Positions 1-9,993 of a stretch of 64,000 bases of DNA are shown here, piece after piece; the first letter of the stretch is position 1; every line of letters starts with the position of its first letter. Where the stretch lies: contig NC_070560.1 of the NCBI RefSeq assembly GCF_026914185.1, forward strand, positions 4,207,501 through 4,271,500, in the 5' to 3' direction. The translations under genes and the position numbers were made by a program. The notes under the pieces are model-generated. The model had not been told where the DNA came from. It worked only from the letters and a program-made list of their open reading frames with translations, and made no database searches. Source of the DNA: Puccinia triticina. Lineage: Eukaryota; Basidiomycota; Pucciniomycetes; Pucciniales; Pucciniaceae.

Positions 1-449
1 GGGTGGTTTGAAAGACCTGCCCCTCTAATGGTACTATGCAAATAACTAAGAGTCTTGTAATCAAAATTTATAAAGATGTGGCTGATTCCAAGATAGATCT
101 TACTTTTGTATAGTAATCTCTATCAGACCTAGATTCCTCAAATCACTATTCTTTCAAATCTGTTATAACTTCTGATGATGGGGGATAATATAATCCAGTG
201 GGATTAATTATGTAAGATACAATTTTTGTTGATGATGGGTTGTTGATGAGAAGGTTGGTAATGATCTCTTCCTTAAACAATCTCTTGATAAGGCACTTTA
301 ATCAATACTAGAGCTCCTGGTTGCTGCTACACTACTACTACTAGTTGTTATAATTGTTGTTGATGAAGTTGGTAATAATCTCTTCCTTAACAATCTCTTG
401 ATAAGGCACTTTAATTACTACTAGAGCTCCTGACTACTCCTACTACTAC
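1..449. repeat. AT-rich non-coding repeat with a direct duplication
   Basis: No gene is visible. A block of about 75 bp running from 'ttggtaatgatctcttcc' to 'tagagctcctg' at about 255-331 recurs at about 369-432 with a few changes, giving a period near 115 bp. Both copies end in short CTA-rich microsatellite (around 330-345 and 434-449). The second tract is the target of the hAT-like element that follows. Confidence 0.6.
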
Positions 450-1096
450 CAGCGGTGGGCAGATACGTTACTTTACGTTACAGCAGTGAAATTGGATAAC
501 GTAACATCTTTTTAGTTATCCAAATTGGCCATTTTGGTAACGTACAAAATTCTTGCAGTAAAGTATAGTAAAGTAACTTTTTTTTCAAACTGATTTTTTA
601 TGTTCTTGGTAACGTAACTTTTTTGATATAGAGATTTTTGTAAAGGGGGTTGATATTATTGAAAAAAAGAGCAAGTTGGTATCATGTCTTTAGCTTATTG
701 GTTAAGGCTTGCCTCTCTCAGGTTAGTGATGTTTGAAGTTGTGGGTTCAACCCTCACTCTGAACAACTTTTAATGTGGCTTCCTGGCAGCATACTGAGTT
801 TATGTGGTTGTTTAGTGTCAACTTGAGTGAACATCTCGCTCATATTGATAAAAACAACCACAAATCAGGGCCTTTACCAGAAAGTTACACCAAAGTTACC
901 CAAATCTGGGAAAAAATGTAACGTAACTGGTTTTGTTCAAAATAACCAGGGAACGTAACTAGATAAATTGGAGGCCATTTTCTACAGGAGATATCGTAAC
1001 TCCAAATTAGATATCTGTAACTAGCAGATAACGTAACTGTAAAGGTTACGTTACCGGCAGAGTTATCCATTTGGAGAACGTATCTGCCCACCGCTG
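450..1096. mobile_element. hAT-like MITE (non-autonomous DNA transposon)
   Basis: The element has 20-bp perfect terminal inverted repeats, cagcggtgggcagatacgtt at 450-469 and its reverse complement at 1077-1096. It is 647 bp long. The CAG..GGTGGGCA end is typical of hAT-superfamily termini. The flanks are CTACTAC on both sides (443-449 and 1097-1103), but since the target is CTA microsatellite an 8-bp duplication cannot be told from the repeat itself. There is no transposase; the interior is AT-rich with many scattered 'acgtaac' words. A second element with related ends lies at 20415-20895. Confidence 0.8.
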
Positions 1097-1295
1097 CTAC
1101 TACTGACTCAAACTTAACACTACTACTACCACTACCACTAAACTACCACTGTAACTAAACTAACCACTGTGACCAAACCTTCCTAGACTGATGGGGGGAA
1201 AAGATCTGATGAGGGGGGGAAAGAGGCCTCCTTACATATTGAAGGGTGAGGGAATTTAGCTCCAGGGGAACTCCTTGTGAGGGCTATTTTCTACA

Positions 1296-1447
1296 GGGGA
1301 TATCAGTTGCACAGCAAAATATGCATGTGTTGCACTGCCTGCCAAACAATGAGTTAATGGATTCTGCAGGAGGGGATATCAGTTGCACAGCAATATATGC
1401 ATGTGTTGCACTGCCTGCCAAACAATGATGTAATTGATTCTGCAGGC
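1296..1447. repeat. Tandem duplication, 76-bp unit, two copies
   Basis: Two adjacent near-identical copies begin 'ggggatatcagttgcacagc' at 1296 and 1372. They differ at a handful of positions. The short open frame across them is a by-product of the repeat. Confidence 0.75.
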
Positions 1448-2097
1448 AGGCTCCTTGAACACCTTATCTGCCTGCATATGCTGCACTGCATGATATCATG
1501 TGTTGCTAAGTGACCCAAACAACCTTCTGTAACCTACCATATGCCTGCATGTCCAGCTGTTGCCTTCTTCCCTCCAGAATATTGGGGGTCAAAGCCTCTC
1601 CTCCCCCCTTGCTCCATCCTTCCTTCTTCCTCCTCCCTAATTAATAATTGCATCCATATCCCATCATACTGAATCCTAGACCCTTATAAAGTAATATACC
1701 ACCCTTATAAAGATAATATACCCTTATACAAGTAATATACCCTTATAACACTGCCTTACTTGATACACCACACCATCCTCCCTTCCATTCCTGGTTGAGA
1801 CATGTGCTCCCAATACCTTCCACCTCTTCTATTGATAACATCCTTCCACCTCCCTGCCATCCTATACCTAGTCATGGTCCTCCATTCCATCCCTGATCAC
1901 GCCGTCCATCCTACATGATCCTAGTCTGCCGTTCTGTCCGTGCTAACACTATCCCTCATCCATCCGTCTGTAATGAATCCATTCCTCCCATCAACACATA
2001 CACTGCTTGTATTATATATAACTTCCTCCTCTTATAATGAATGATAGCTGTATCTATGCTGTCCCAATACCTCTGCAATGTGCTTTTGGCATTGTCA
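1448..2097. other. No gene seen; pyrimidine-rich and short-repeat DNA
   Basis: The stretch holds C/T-rich sequence and a short irregular array of 'cccttata..gtaatata' units at about 1681-1757. I see no credible coding region or structural RNA. Confidence 0.5.
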
Positions 2098-2890
2098 CGC
2101 CAATGGAGCACCACAACGGGCCTGAATGAGGCCCACATGGCCCCCACAAAGCCCACTGGGCCCATTGAAAGAGTAGCCTTGGTCAAGAATGCCTATGCTC
2201 AGCCAAGAAGCAAAGATGTGTCAACCTGAGTAGAAAACATGGGGCCACACTTTTGGGGAGGGCTTATTGACAGACCTGCATCAGGCCCATCAGGGCCCAC
2301 CCAAAGCTGGTTTGGCCAACCCAGAAGTAGTCTTGGTTAAGAATGCCCATACAATGTTTCAGAACAGCACCAATTGACCACTAATCAACAGAAGATATTG
2401 AAGGGCTTCTGACCTCTGTATGACATTTGTGCACTCACAGAATGTATTTCCAGGCCCTTTCCTTTTCCTTGGAACCCTGTTGGCCCGTACAGGCCTGATG
2501 CAGGCCTTTCCAAAAAGCCTCCCCAACAATGTGCCCCTAGGGTTTTTACTCAGTCTGACACATTTTATTTCTTAGCTGAGCATATGCTTTCTTAACCAAG
2601 GCTACTCTTTCAATGGACCCAGTGGGCTTTGTGGGGGCCATGTGGGCCTCATTCAGGCCCGTCCAAAAAATCTCCCCAAAAATGTACCCCCATTTTTTTA
2701 TTCAGCTTGACCCATTTCACATTTTAGCAGAGCATTGGAATTCCAAACAAATACTACTTTTTCAATGGGCCCAACGGGCCTGTTAGGGGCCCATGCGGGC
2801 TTTGTGCAGGCCCGTCCAAAAAATCACCCCAAAAATGTGCCCCATTGTTTTTTACTCAGTCTGACACATTTTTATTTTTTTGGCTGAGCA
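2098..2890. repeat. Foldback repeat with internal ~190-bp direct units
   Basis: The left arm (about 2098-2345) contains 'gggcccattgaaagagtagc' followed by 'atgctcagc', 'tgtcaacctgagtagaaaa' and 'cctgcatcaggccc'. The right arm (about 2470-2890) carries at least two copies of the same blocks on the opposite strand (for example 'gctactctttcaatgg' at 2601-2616 and 'ctactttttcaatgggccc' at 2753-2771), about 160-190 bp apart. The structure is therefore a foldback with internally repeated arms, probably a MITE or a remnant of one. No target duplication was identified. Confidence 0.6.
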
Positions 2891-3724
2891 CGCTCAGTTT
2901 GCATTTTTTTTCAGCACAGAGTGATTTTTTTTCAATGATTTTCCCAACCTCAAACTTTGAGTATTTCTTTTGGGAAATTTAATTATCCTTGAAGTGTTCT
3001 GGGATTCAGCATCACTGTTGAATGTGAGGGGAAGTATTTAGATGAAGACCCAGCAGTCAGTTTTGTTGGTTTGCTTTTTTCCCTCAAGGGTTTTGAATCT
3101 TCCGGCTGCTATGCGGCATTGCCAAACTTAACCATTTTCAACATTAACAATATGTTCTTCAGTCAGATGGAGACACAAAAACGGTCCTAATTTCACCATT
3201 TGTGGTGGTTGATAATATACACAGGTGGAGATGCATACCCAATAAAGGAGAAAATGTAGAGGGATAGTAATTTTTTACCTGGTAACTGCAATGAAAAGTG
3301 ATCTGATTTCCAGAAGTTTTATTGAAAGAAGAAAAACAACTCTACTTGGCCACAATGGAGCTTGCAATAGAAGGTCATGTTTTACCTCTTGATTTACAAT
3401 GTCAGGCCAAGGCAAGCGGGATAATATCTTGGACACCACAAAAACAGGCGGACATTCACAATGTGCGGTGATAAATAATGCAGTAATTTATTTTTATGGA
3501 GATGCATACACAGATTAAGATAAAAATGGAGGGGGCAACAAGAATGCAATGAAAAAGGCCAACTATGTTTGCTTGCACGTTTCCGCCTCTTGAAATCAGC
3601 AAGCAATCACACTGGTGTTGGCAATGGGAAGTGAGTTGATCACAGTAAAAGGAATTGAGGATAAAATAAATACAAAAGTTGGTGACATCCAATTTTGCAA
3701 CAAAAGTTTGCATGTTTATATTTA
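2891..3724. other. No gene seen; diverged direct repeat
   Basis: AT-rich DNA. A block with 'ggagatgcatac' occurs at about 3227 and again at about 3499, with similar downstream context ending in 'gcaatgaaaa'. This suggests an old direct repeat with a period near 270 bp. The short minus-strand open frames here have no recognisable domain. Confidence 0.4.
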
Positions 3725-5915
3725 GGTTCTTGATTCATTGACTGCCTAAAATTCAATTTCCAACCACCAAACACAGTTTACATTGGGAGGACCACTTGGC
3801 GCTCCCCAAATTTGCTCCTGGCTTGCGCAGACCAAAAATTGACCCAGGCGCATTTTGGTAGGCAGAAGTCAAAAAATAAAATACAGAAAGGTAATCTGAT
3901 ATGTAATTTTTGCAAAAATGGCAGAAAGTAAAAAAAAAGTCATAACTCCTCACTGCGGCGCCCAAGCCCCCCAGAATTCTACAGAGGGCAGAAAACCCTC
4001 TCAAGAGAGCATGGGGAGCTGCATGTAATTAGCACACCCCAGGAATGCGGTGTGCTGCTATGCGCCCATTTTGGCAGGTGTCCTACTAAGGAACACCACT
4101 GAGCCATAGCCACAGTGCCCCAAAGGGTCCCAAAATTTTACAGTGCACAGATCAAGCTCTGAGAAAAATATGAGGAGCTCATTCATGGCATTAGCACACC
4201 CCAGGAATGGGTTGTGCTACTGTGCACCCATTTTAGCAGGTGTCCTACTAAAGAACACCGCCAAAAACATAGCCATGGTGCCCCATTAAAGGGGCCCAAA
4301 AGTTTGAAGTGTCCACATTAAGCTCATAAAACAGTATTATGAGCTGCATGGCATCAGTAAACCTCAGGAATGGGGTGTGCTACTAGTACTGTGCGCCCAT
4401 TTTGGCTGGTGTCCTACTAAGGAACACCACCAAAACCTTAGCCAAACCCAAGCTCCTGGGGTGGAATAATGCCATGAAGCTTATCATATTTTTCTCAGAG
4501 ATTAATCTGTGCATTGTAAAAGCTATCTTTGGGTTATCATGGCTGTCAGCCTTAGAGTTCTGAGTCAGTGTAGCTGACCTAAAGTCTGCCTTTTCTACAC
4601 TCTTACATATAAATCACTTCATATCTTTTTAACCTTAAGAGTTAAACTTATTTTGACTTCATATTCTGTTTCCTGATGCAATTTTAACCCTAGTTACAGC
4701 TCACCAATTTCTTTTAACTCTACTCCTTCCCTGAGTTCTTGAGTTATGGCGCGCATGCGCAGTTGTGACGTGGCAGCGCTACCAGGCGCGCCAACCACTT
4801 GTACATATGTAATTATTTAAGCAAACTCTGAAAATTTTCGAAGCCAGGATCCCCCTTGCCTGAGGAGGATCTACAGACTTCAGACAACCAGAACCACACC
4901 CCAGATAACCCAGGATCACCACCAAAGAGGATACCATGCTCCCAGTACACCTACTGTCACAGGCGCCTAGGATATTGACAGTAAGTATACTCTTTCTTTG
5001 AACCTTGATTATCCAGAGTGCTACTCTGAATCTCTTGATTGCTTCTTCTTCATTTCTCATCACACCAACCCCTCTCAAGATCAAGGTTACTCTGTTAATC
5101 CTAGACTTAGTCTAAAAATCAGAGCAGATTAGTTTACTATTCTGTGTCCCCCCCACCGTCTCCTTGGTGCGCGCGGAGGCTGTAGCCCTTGTTGGTCTGG
5201 CACAGCTGTCCTTACCACTTTTAAAGTTTTCACGGTGGTTCAAGTTGACTTTGAGGATCCTCTTATAAAGAGTAGATAGACCCCCTCCAGATCATATCTT
5301 TCTCCTTCTCTCTCCTTCTGTTTGTAGTTCTTTATCCCAAGAAATACAACCAGTGTCTCCCATTTCTCTTGTGTCCTATAGCCACTTTAGAGGCTCAGGC
5401 TCACAATGGCTATGTTTTTGGTGGTGTTCCTTAGTAGGACACCAGGCAAAATGGGCACACAGTAGCACACCCCAGGAATGGGGTGCGCTAATGCCATGCA
5501 GCTTATCATATTGTTTTGAGAGCTTAATCTGTGCACTGTGAAATTTTGGGACCCTTTGGGGCATTGTGGCTATGGTTTTGGTGGTGTTCCTTCCAAAATG
5601 GGTGCACAGCAGCACACCCCATTCCTGGGGTGTGCTAATGCCATGCAGCTCCCCATGTGCTCTTGAGAGGGGTTTCTGCCCTCTGTAAAATTCTGGCGGG
5701 GTTTGGGCACCGCAGTGAGGAGCTATGTTTTTTTTTTAAATTTTTGCCATTTTCACAAAAATCAAATCCGACTACCTTTCTATACTTGAATTTTCGACCT
5801 CCGACTACCAATATGTTCCCGGGTCAATTTTTTTGTCCACGCGACCCGGGCGCAACGTCGGGGAGCGGTCCACGTTTGGTAGTTGGAAATTGACTTTTAG
5901 GTAGTCGATTAATCA
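3725..5915. mobile_element. Large foldback element split by a solo LTR
   Basis: The left end (3730-3770, 'tgactgcctaaaattcaattt') and the right end (about 5880-5905) are inverted copies. The match continues through several hundred bases, including the 'ggggagctgcatg', 'caccccaggaatg' and 'gtgtcctactaaggaacacc' blocks. Within the left arm a unit of about 155 bp with 'caccccaggaatg.ggtgtgct' is repeated three times (about 4028, 4197, 4364). A solo LTR (4544-5405) sits between the arms with a clean 5-bp duplication, so the uninterrupted element was about 1.3 kb. There is no transposase. The superfamily is unknown and the outer target duplication is not resolved. Confidence 0.6.
4544..5405 (+). 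mobile_element. Solo LTR, diverged member of the Gypsy-B LTR family
   Basis: It starts TGTCAGCCTTAGAG and ends GAGGCTCAGGCTCACA like the Gypsy-B LTR, and is flanked by ATGGC on both sides (4539-4543 and 5406-5410). At 862 bp it is shorter than the 970-bp family LTR and lacks most of the internal 46-bp repeats. It matches the LTR in blocks such as 'gaaaattttcg' and 'tcacaggcgcctaggatattgac'. It arose by recombination between two LTRs of a full element inserted into the foldback. Confidence 0.85.
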
Positions 5916-6239
5916 AGACCCCATTTAAATGGGAGACAAATGCAAACCCGCCTGGCTCTTGTTCCGGCACCGACTGCTCAGGAGCCGAGCGGACCGGGCA
6001 CAAGAACGTGTGACGGGAGGGTGGAAGCGCTGCCCAATTTTTTTTGGCTGGTGGCTTTACATTATGTTGAAACGTTCATTTGTCTCCCTTGGCTGCTGGA
6101 CCCAGCGGACATGGTCAATGCGCACTGAAACACCTTCTCAATGGCCGGAGGGATTGCCTCCTGGCCATCAAGATTGTGCTGTCTCATGGGGGGCGGTGGG
6201 GATGTGGCTTGCTTCGTTCTACTTTTGTTGTGTGTCTTG
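5916..6239 (+). other. GC-rich stretch without a gene I can name
   Basis: Composition rises sharply after the foldback. A plus-strand frame starts at 5929 (GGAGACAAATGC context) and stays open to 6300, but the product has no recognisable domain and overlaps the palindrome that follows. It may be a 5' region or exon of an unrecognised gene, or chance. Confidence 0.25.
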
Positions 6240-6551
6240 TTATATAAGCAGGATGTCTGCCGTGGGAAGTACACAATCGATGGCTTCTCGGTCTACTTGA
6301 TGCCCAAGCATGACGTAGCCCCCAAGTGCCCTCCTTGCGTATCAGCCATCTCGAGTCGGTCTTTGAAGACGATGGTGATGACGATTGTGAACAGGGACAT
6401 CTGCCTGACAATCGTGACATCCTCCTCATCGCCCGCAAAGACCGGCTTCGTAATGCTCGATTGACAGGGAGGGCACTCGGGGACTACCTGCTTCGGCATC
6501 AGGTACACCGAGAATCCAGCGATTCCGGACACCCCTACGGCAGACATCCTG
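6240..6551. repeat. Long imperfect palindrome, coding-like in both arms
   Basis: Starting from 'gcaggatgtctgccgt' on the plus strand (near 6249) and the same 16 bases on the minus strand (near 6550), the two arms match at roughly 75-80% for about 150 bp each, almost to the centre near 6400. Both arms can encode a peptide containing GFSVYLMPK followed by a C-P-P-C motif: on the plus strand within the frame 6141-6464, on the minus strand in the frame starting at 6547. The minus frame runs 84 codons, from 6547 to 6293, and crosses the whole palindrome. I do not recognise the product. It could be an inverted duplication of a short gene, or a source of hairpin RNA. Confidence 0.6.
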
Positions 6552-6973
6552 CGCAACAAGTCAGAATAAACAAGCGGAATAGCAAGCGTCGAAGAAAACA
6601 AAAACGGGGGGTTGGGTAGCACAAGGATCGAGCGGGAATCGGGCAGTTTTGTCGGGCTTGGTTGGGGAGTGTGTTGTGGGAATGGGGGATAGCTGGCGGG
6701 TGGAGGTGAAGCGGAAAGAGTGGGACGACGGAATTAGGTCGAGTGTGCTGCCAAGCAGGTATCCTATAACGGGTATGGGCGGCGAGGCTCTGGAGGCCCT
6801 TCAGGATCTTGCATTTTGAGTCGGACGGTCGCTCCCTGCACGATCTTACTTTCTGAGCCGGGCCGCCTAGCTCCACCAACGGGTCGGCAAGGCGTCTGAG
6901 CGGCGCGCCGGTCCGGAACCGGGGTCCTAGCTTACCCGCTGCAGCCGAGCTGCCGAGCGGGACCTGGGAGTGC
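6552..6973 (-). other. Downstream region of NNF1; no separate gene supported
   Basis: Between the NNF1 stop (6974) and the palindrome the minus strand has an open frame (6535-7032) that overlaps the end of NNF1 in another register. Its product is low-complexity (proline, serine, histidine) with no domain. I regard it as 3' untranslated or intergenic sequence. Confidence 0.4.
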
Positions 6974-7756
6974 TTATTTGAGGTGCCGGTGGACTTGCAA
7001 GTCGGTGTGCTTGGACTGGGCCAAGGGCCCATCCATCCAGGCTCCCTCGGGCTGCTTCCACTGATCCGCGGTCGATTGGATCTGCCCGACGCGATTCTTG
7101 ATGTCCGACTCTAGCCGCTCGATCTCGCTGATTTGCTTCCTGATCTGGGCTTGCAGGTTTGCGTTCGTCTGCAGCTGACGCTCATTGGCTGACTGGTACA
7201 GAGTCTCTAGATTGGTCAACGTTTGGAGGAGGAGCGGCGGGATCGACAGTTTAGGGTCCCGGGTAATCCTGGCAATCCACACAAAGCTATCAACATCTCC
7301 GTAATCGTTTGGTGGTTTTATGTTGACTGATAGCTTGAAGATGATTGGATTGAGATTTCTTACTTGACTGGTTGCGCGCCCGCTTGGATTCTCTCGATGG
7401 CCTCGCGCTCGAGGAGATCGAATTGATTGCAGAGCTCCTCAAAGGAGGCCGCTTCAGCAAATTCGGTCCATCGACCCTGGGAGGACCGGCACAGTACATG
7501 GCACAAAAACGAGAGCCAAAGATGAGCTCGGGTCGAATTCATAGGACGTGCACGTGTTGGAGTGGGAATGACTAACGTTGGCATAGTGCGAAAACAGTGT
7601 TTTTGTTTGCTCGGCCAGAGTGTCCAGCATCTGAGGGGTCGCGTACGGAAAGGCCTCGGCAAGTGTTTGAGCATTCACTGGTTTGGAGACGTTGGTGATC
7701 GACCGACTGAACACGTTCTTGACCAGCATCATTCGTCGAGTTTCTGATGAAGGCAT
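6974..7756 (-). CDS. NNF1: Kinetochore MIND/Mis12 complex subunit Nnf1 (PMF1-like), three exons
   Basis: Three exons are inferred: 7756-7577, 7476-7364 and 7286-6974. The introns are 7576-7477 (GTTAGT..CCCAG) and 7363-7287 (GTAAGA..GATAG), and the phases join cleanly, giving 201 residues, the usual size for Nnf1. The N-terminal part carries the family pattern: a basic start, then VFSRSI, an LAEAFPY block (the F-FP motif) near residues 32-38, a W-x-EF helix start at residues 63-66, and an ELCNQFDLLE helix near residues 74-83. The C-terminal half is a predicted coiled coil (NLQAQIRKQISEIERLES). Nnf1 pairs with Mis12 in the four-subunit complex linking centromeric chromatin to Ndc80. The start is the first ATG in the frame. 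No stops or frameshifts are seen, and base use is GC-richer than the surrounding transposons. Splice sites are predicted by eye. A different coiled-coil protein is possible but less likely. Confidence 0.72.
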
Positions 7757-7949
7757 GTTCTTTCGATGGCTGTATCACGGCAAGCTGTGGGTGATGGTTG
7801 AACTTGTGTGGTCTCTGCCTCTGGATCAGCCGTTGGAGAGGCGCGTCTCCTGGGGGCTCGAATGGGGGCTCCCGTTGAGGCTGCGGAGCGCGCGCGGCCA
7901 CCTGGCTATGACATCCGCACCAGAGAATAGGCTTTTTCCCCATCCCCCG
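7757..7949. promoter_or_regulatory. Probable upstream region of NNF1
   Basis: GC-rich sequence upstream of the NNF1 start. No TATA box or other clear core element is visible. The overlapping open frames (7572-7943 minus, 7683-8117 plus) have no recognisable product. Confidence 0.3.
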
Positions 7950-8032
7950 GTGTCACCCGAACTTAACACAAGCGTACCCTCCTCGGGGGAGCGTAGCGAC
8001 CTCCGAAGGAGGGACTTGCCTCTAAAGTCGCA
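7950..8032 (+). repeat. Short GC-rich hairpin repeat, copy 1
   Basis: It begins 'gtgtcacccgaacttaac' and ends 'ttgcctctaaagtcgc'. The interior is an imperfect stem (ccctcctcggggga / ctccgaaggaggg). The same flanks and stem logic occur on the opposite strand at 8530-8609, and a variant lies at 34272-34354. Confidence 0.6.
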
Positions 8033-8529
8033 TGTCTCGCCCTACAGGATCGAGACAAATGGCAGGGAGGACCCTACGCTCCCCCATTTTCTCCAATATC
8101 TCCCTGTTTCCTTTTGATTCATCCCGCGCCCTTTGCACCATTGGAATGGCAAGCTTCTTAGCTTATTTTCCCCCACTTCAAACTCCCCCATATCCATCCC
8201 CCCTTGTAAGAAATGTCCTGTAAATGTTGTTACATGGTGGATTTCTGTACCCAATCCCCCCCTTCGAGCCCGCGCGGGCTCAGGGAATTTCAAATTTTGA
8301 GCTCAAAAACCGCTGGATCACCTCTCCAGAACCACTTCACAGTAGGTGGAGTGGGCTAGTAATTATGTGTGTCAGCTAGGTAAAAAACTGTGAAATGGAA
8401 GCTGAGATTGCAGGCTACAAGTCTGTCTACTCAGATTTTTTTTAAACTACAAACTACATTTTTAAAAACATTTTGAAAATAAAACATGTGTTTTTTTGCC
8501 AGAAATTCTCGAGTCTGTAGGGCCAATGG
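8033..8529. other. No gene seen
   Basis: Mixed sequence between two copies of the GC-rich hairpin repeat, including a small palindrome 'gagcccgcgcgggctc' at about 8266-8281. The open frames are short and featureless. Confidence 0.4.
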
Positions 8530-8609
8530 TGTGACTTTAGAGGTAAGCCTCTCCTTCGGAGACGCTTCGCGCCTCCTCGGAGAGGCTTTGTTAAGCTCGG
8601 GTGTCACCA
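8530..8609 (-). repeat. Short GC-rich hairpin repeat, copy 2 (inverted)
   Basis: The minus strand reads 'gtgacacccgagcttaac', a stem (aagcctctccg...ggagaggctt) and 'acctctaaagtcac', matching copy 1 at 7950-8032. The arm sequences differ between copies while pairing is kept, which suggests the fold is the conserved property. Confidence 0.6.
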
Positions 8610-9993
8610 GCTTGTTCAGGAGAAAATATCTTCGTGAAATTCTGGCAGTGATGGCCTGTACTGATCTGGTGAGCAGGAGTGAGTAAACAAGAACAACTGT
8701 AGATGCGGGCTTTGAGGGGAAAAATGGCAAAAATTAAACCGGGATTTTCCTCAGGGGTGTATGGTCTCGCAAGCCCGTCTGGGCACATGCCAAAGTTCGG
8801 CCAAAAAAAGGCCAAGCGCGCTTGGCCGATCCCAAAGCCCGCCTGGCACACTCTCAACCCTTGCTTGGCATCGAGCTTAACCAAGCCTCTCTGGAGGAGA
8901 GCCCCGCAGGGTCTCTGTCTCACAGAGAGGCTTGCCCCCAAGCGGCAAATTCTGGCGTGAGAGCTGAGACCGTAGTCCTGGCCAGCACCCAAATTCCACT
9001 AAATCAATGCCTACACATTTTTCACGCAACATACGGGGTCATGAGTAGCACGGCCTTGTAGTCTGGCTTCTTGCGCAGCCATCCATCCATCCATCATCTA
9101 TCCATCCCCCCAGAGCAGTGCTAGACATCCTTTCAAAAAACACGATGAGCTGTTTTCCAAAAGTCAAACTCTTGTTTTTTTTCACTCCTGTACACTCCAC
9201 TATCCAATAAACTTGCTGCATCCTACCTGTACCGTAACAAAAACATAGTACAGAAGCCACCATAACTGTACACTTTGGCATGTGTATTTAGCTCTTATGT
9301 ACTTGCCTCGCATGTACAAATGTACGGACAATCCAAGAATCTTGGTAAGATGATGTTACAAGTTTTGTAGCTTCAAGACCGTTTGAGTTAATGACATGTG
9401 ATCTATGTAGGATTGAAGGCGAGATGCAGGCCTTCAATCTGGCACCAGGGCGGCCTGATTGGCCCGCAGGAGGCAAATTTAGTGTGGTGTTGAAGTTTGA
9501 CACCAGCCAAATGGGTGGAGGTGGTCCTCAGCGCTCACGCTAAATTTCCCCGCTTACTCCCAAGTCCCTCCTTTGAAGGCTTGCGCTTTGCGCGAGGGGT
9601 GCCAGCCTGCCAACTCAGAAGGGAGGACTGACTAAGTTTGGCTTGGCATATCGCAAAGTGGGTGGGGTTTGGCACAAAGCCCCGCTGGGCCGATTTAAAG
9701 CAAGAGTGCCACACACGCCAAACGCTGTGCTGGCCATCAAGGAGAGAAATTTCCCTCCTTGGTGGTTGGTCTACAAACCGGTCATCAAGAAGGGAAGACT
9801 CCCTTCTTGATGATCAATACAAGTATCGCCCACCGCGAAGGGAGTCTTTCCTCCCCAATGACCAGCCTACAGACTGGCCATCAAGAATGAAAAGCTCCCT
9901 TGTTGATGGCAAGAAGGGAGAACGTCTCCCTCCTTGAGGGCACGTTGTTCTTGCCTTTCAAGGCAGAGACAAGGGCCGGCGTCTGATGACCAG
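8610..9993. repeat. GC-rich interspersed repeat region, no gene
   Basis: The block 'aagcccgtctgggcacat' at about 8770-8788 recurs inverted at about 12155-12175 ('atgtgcccagacgcgctt'), in similar 'ttggcca'-rich context. At 8876-8946 a stem with 'aagcctctctgg' and 'agagaggctt' resembles the hairpin repeat. From about 9736 to 9940 there is a loose array of 'catcaag.agggaa..ctcccttcttgatg' hairpin units. The open frame 9638-9937 lies entirely in this repeat. No coding gene is supported. Confidence 0.5.

Noticed and set aside
4779..5084. 101-codon frame, and similar ones at 11053 and 48413
   Set aside because: They are all read from LTR sequence of the Gypsy-B family.
7572..7943. 123-codon minus-strand frame upstream of NNF1
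   Set aside because: It overlaps NNF1 exon 1 in another register, with a low-complexity product and no domain.
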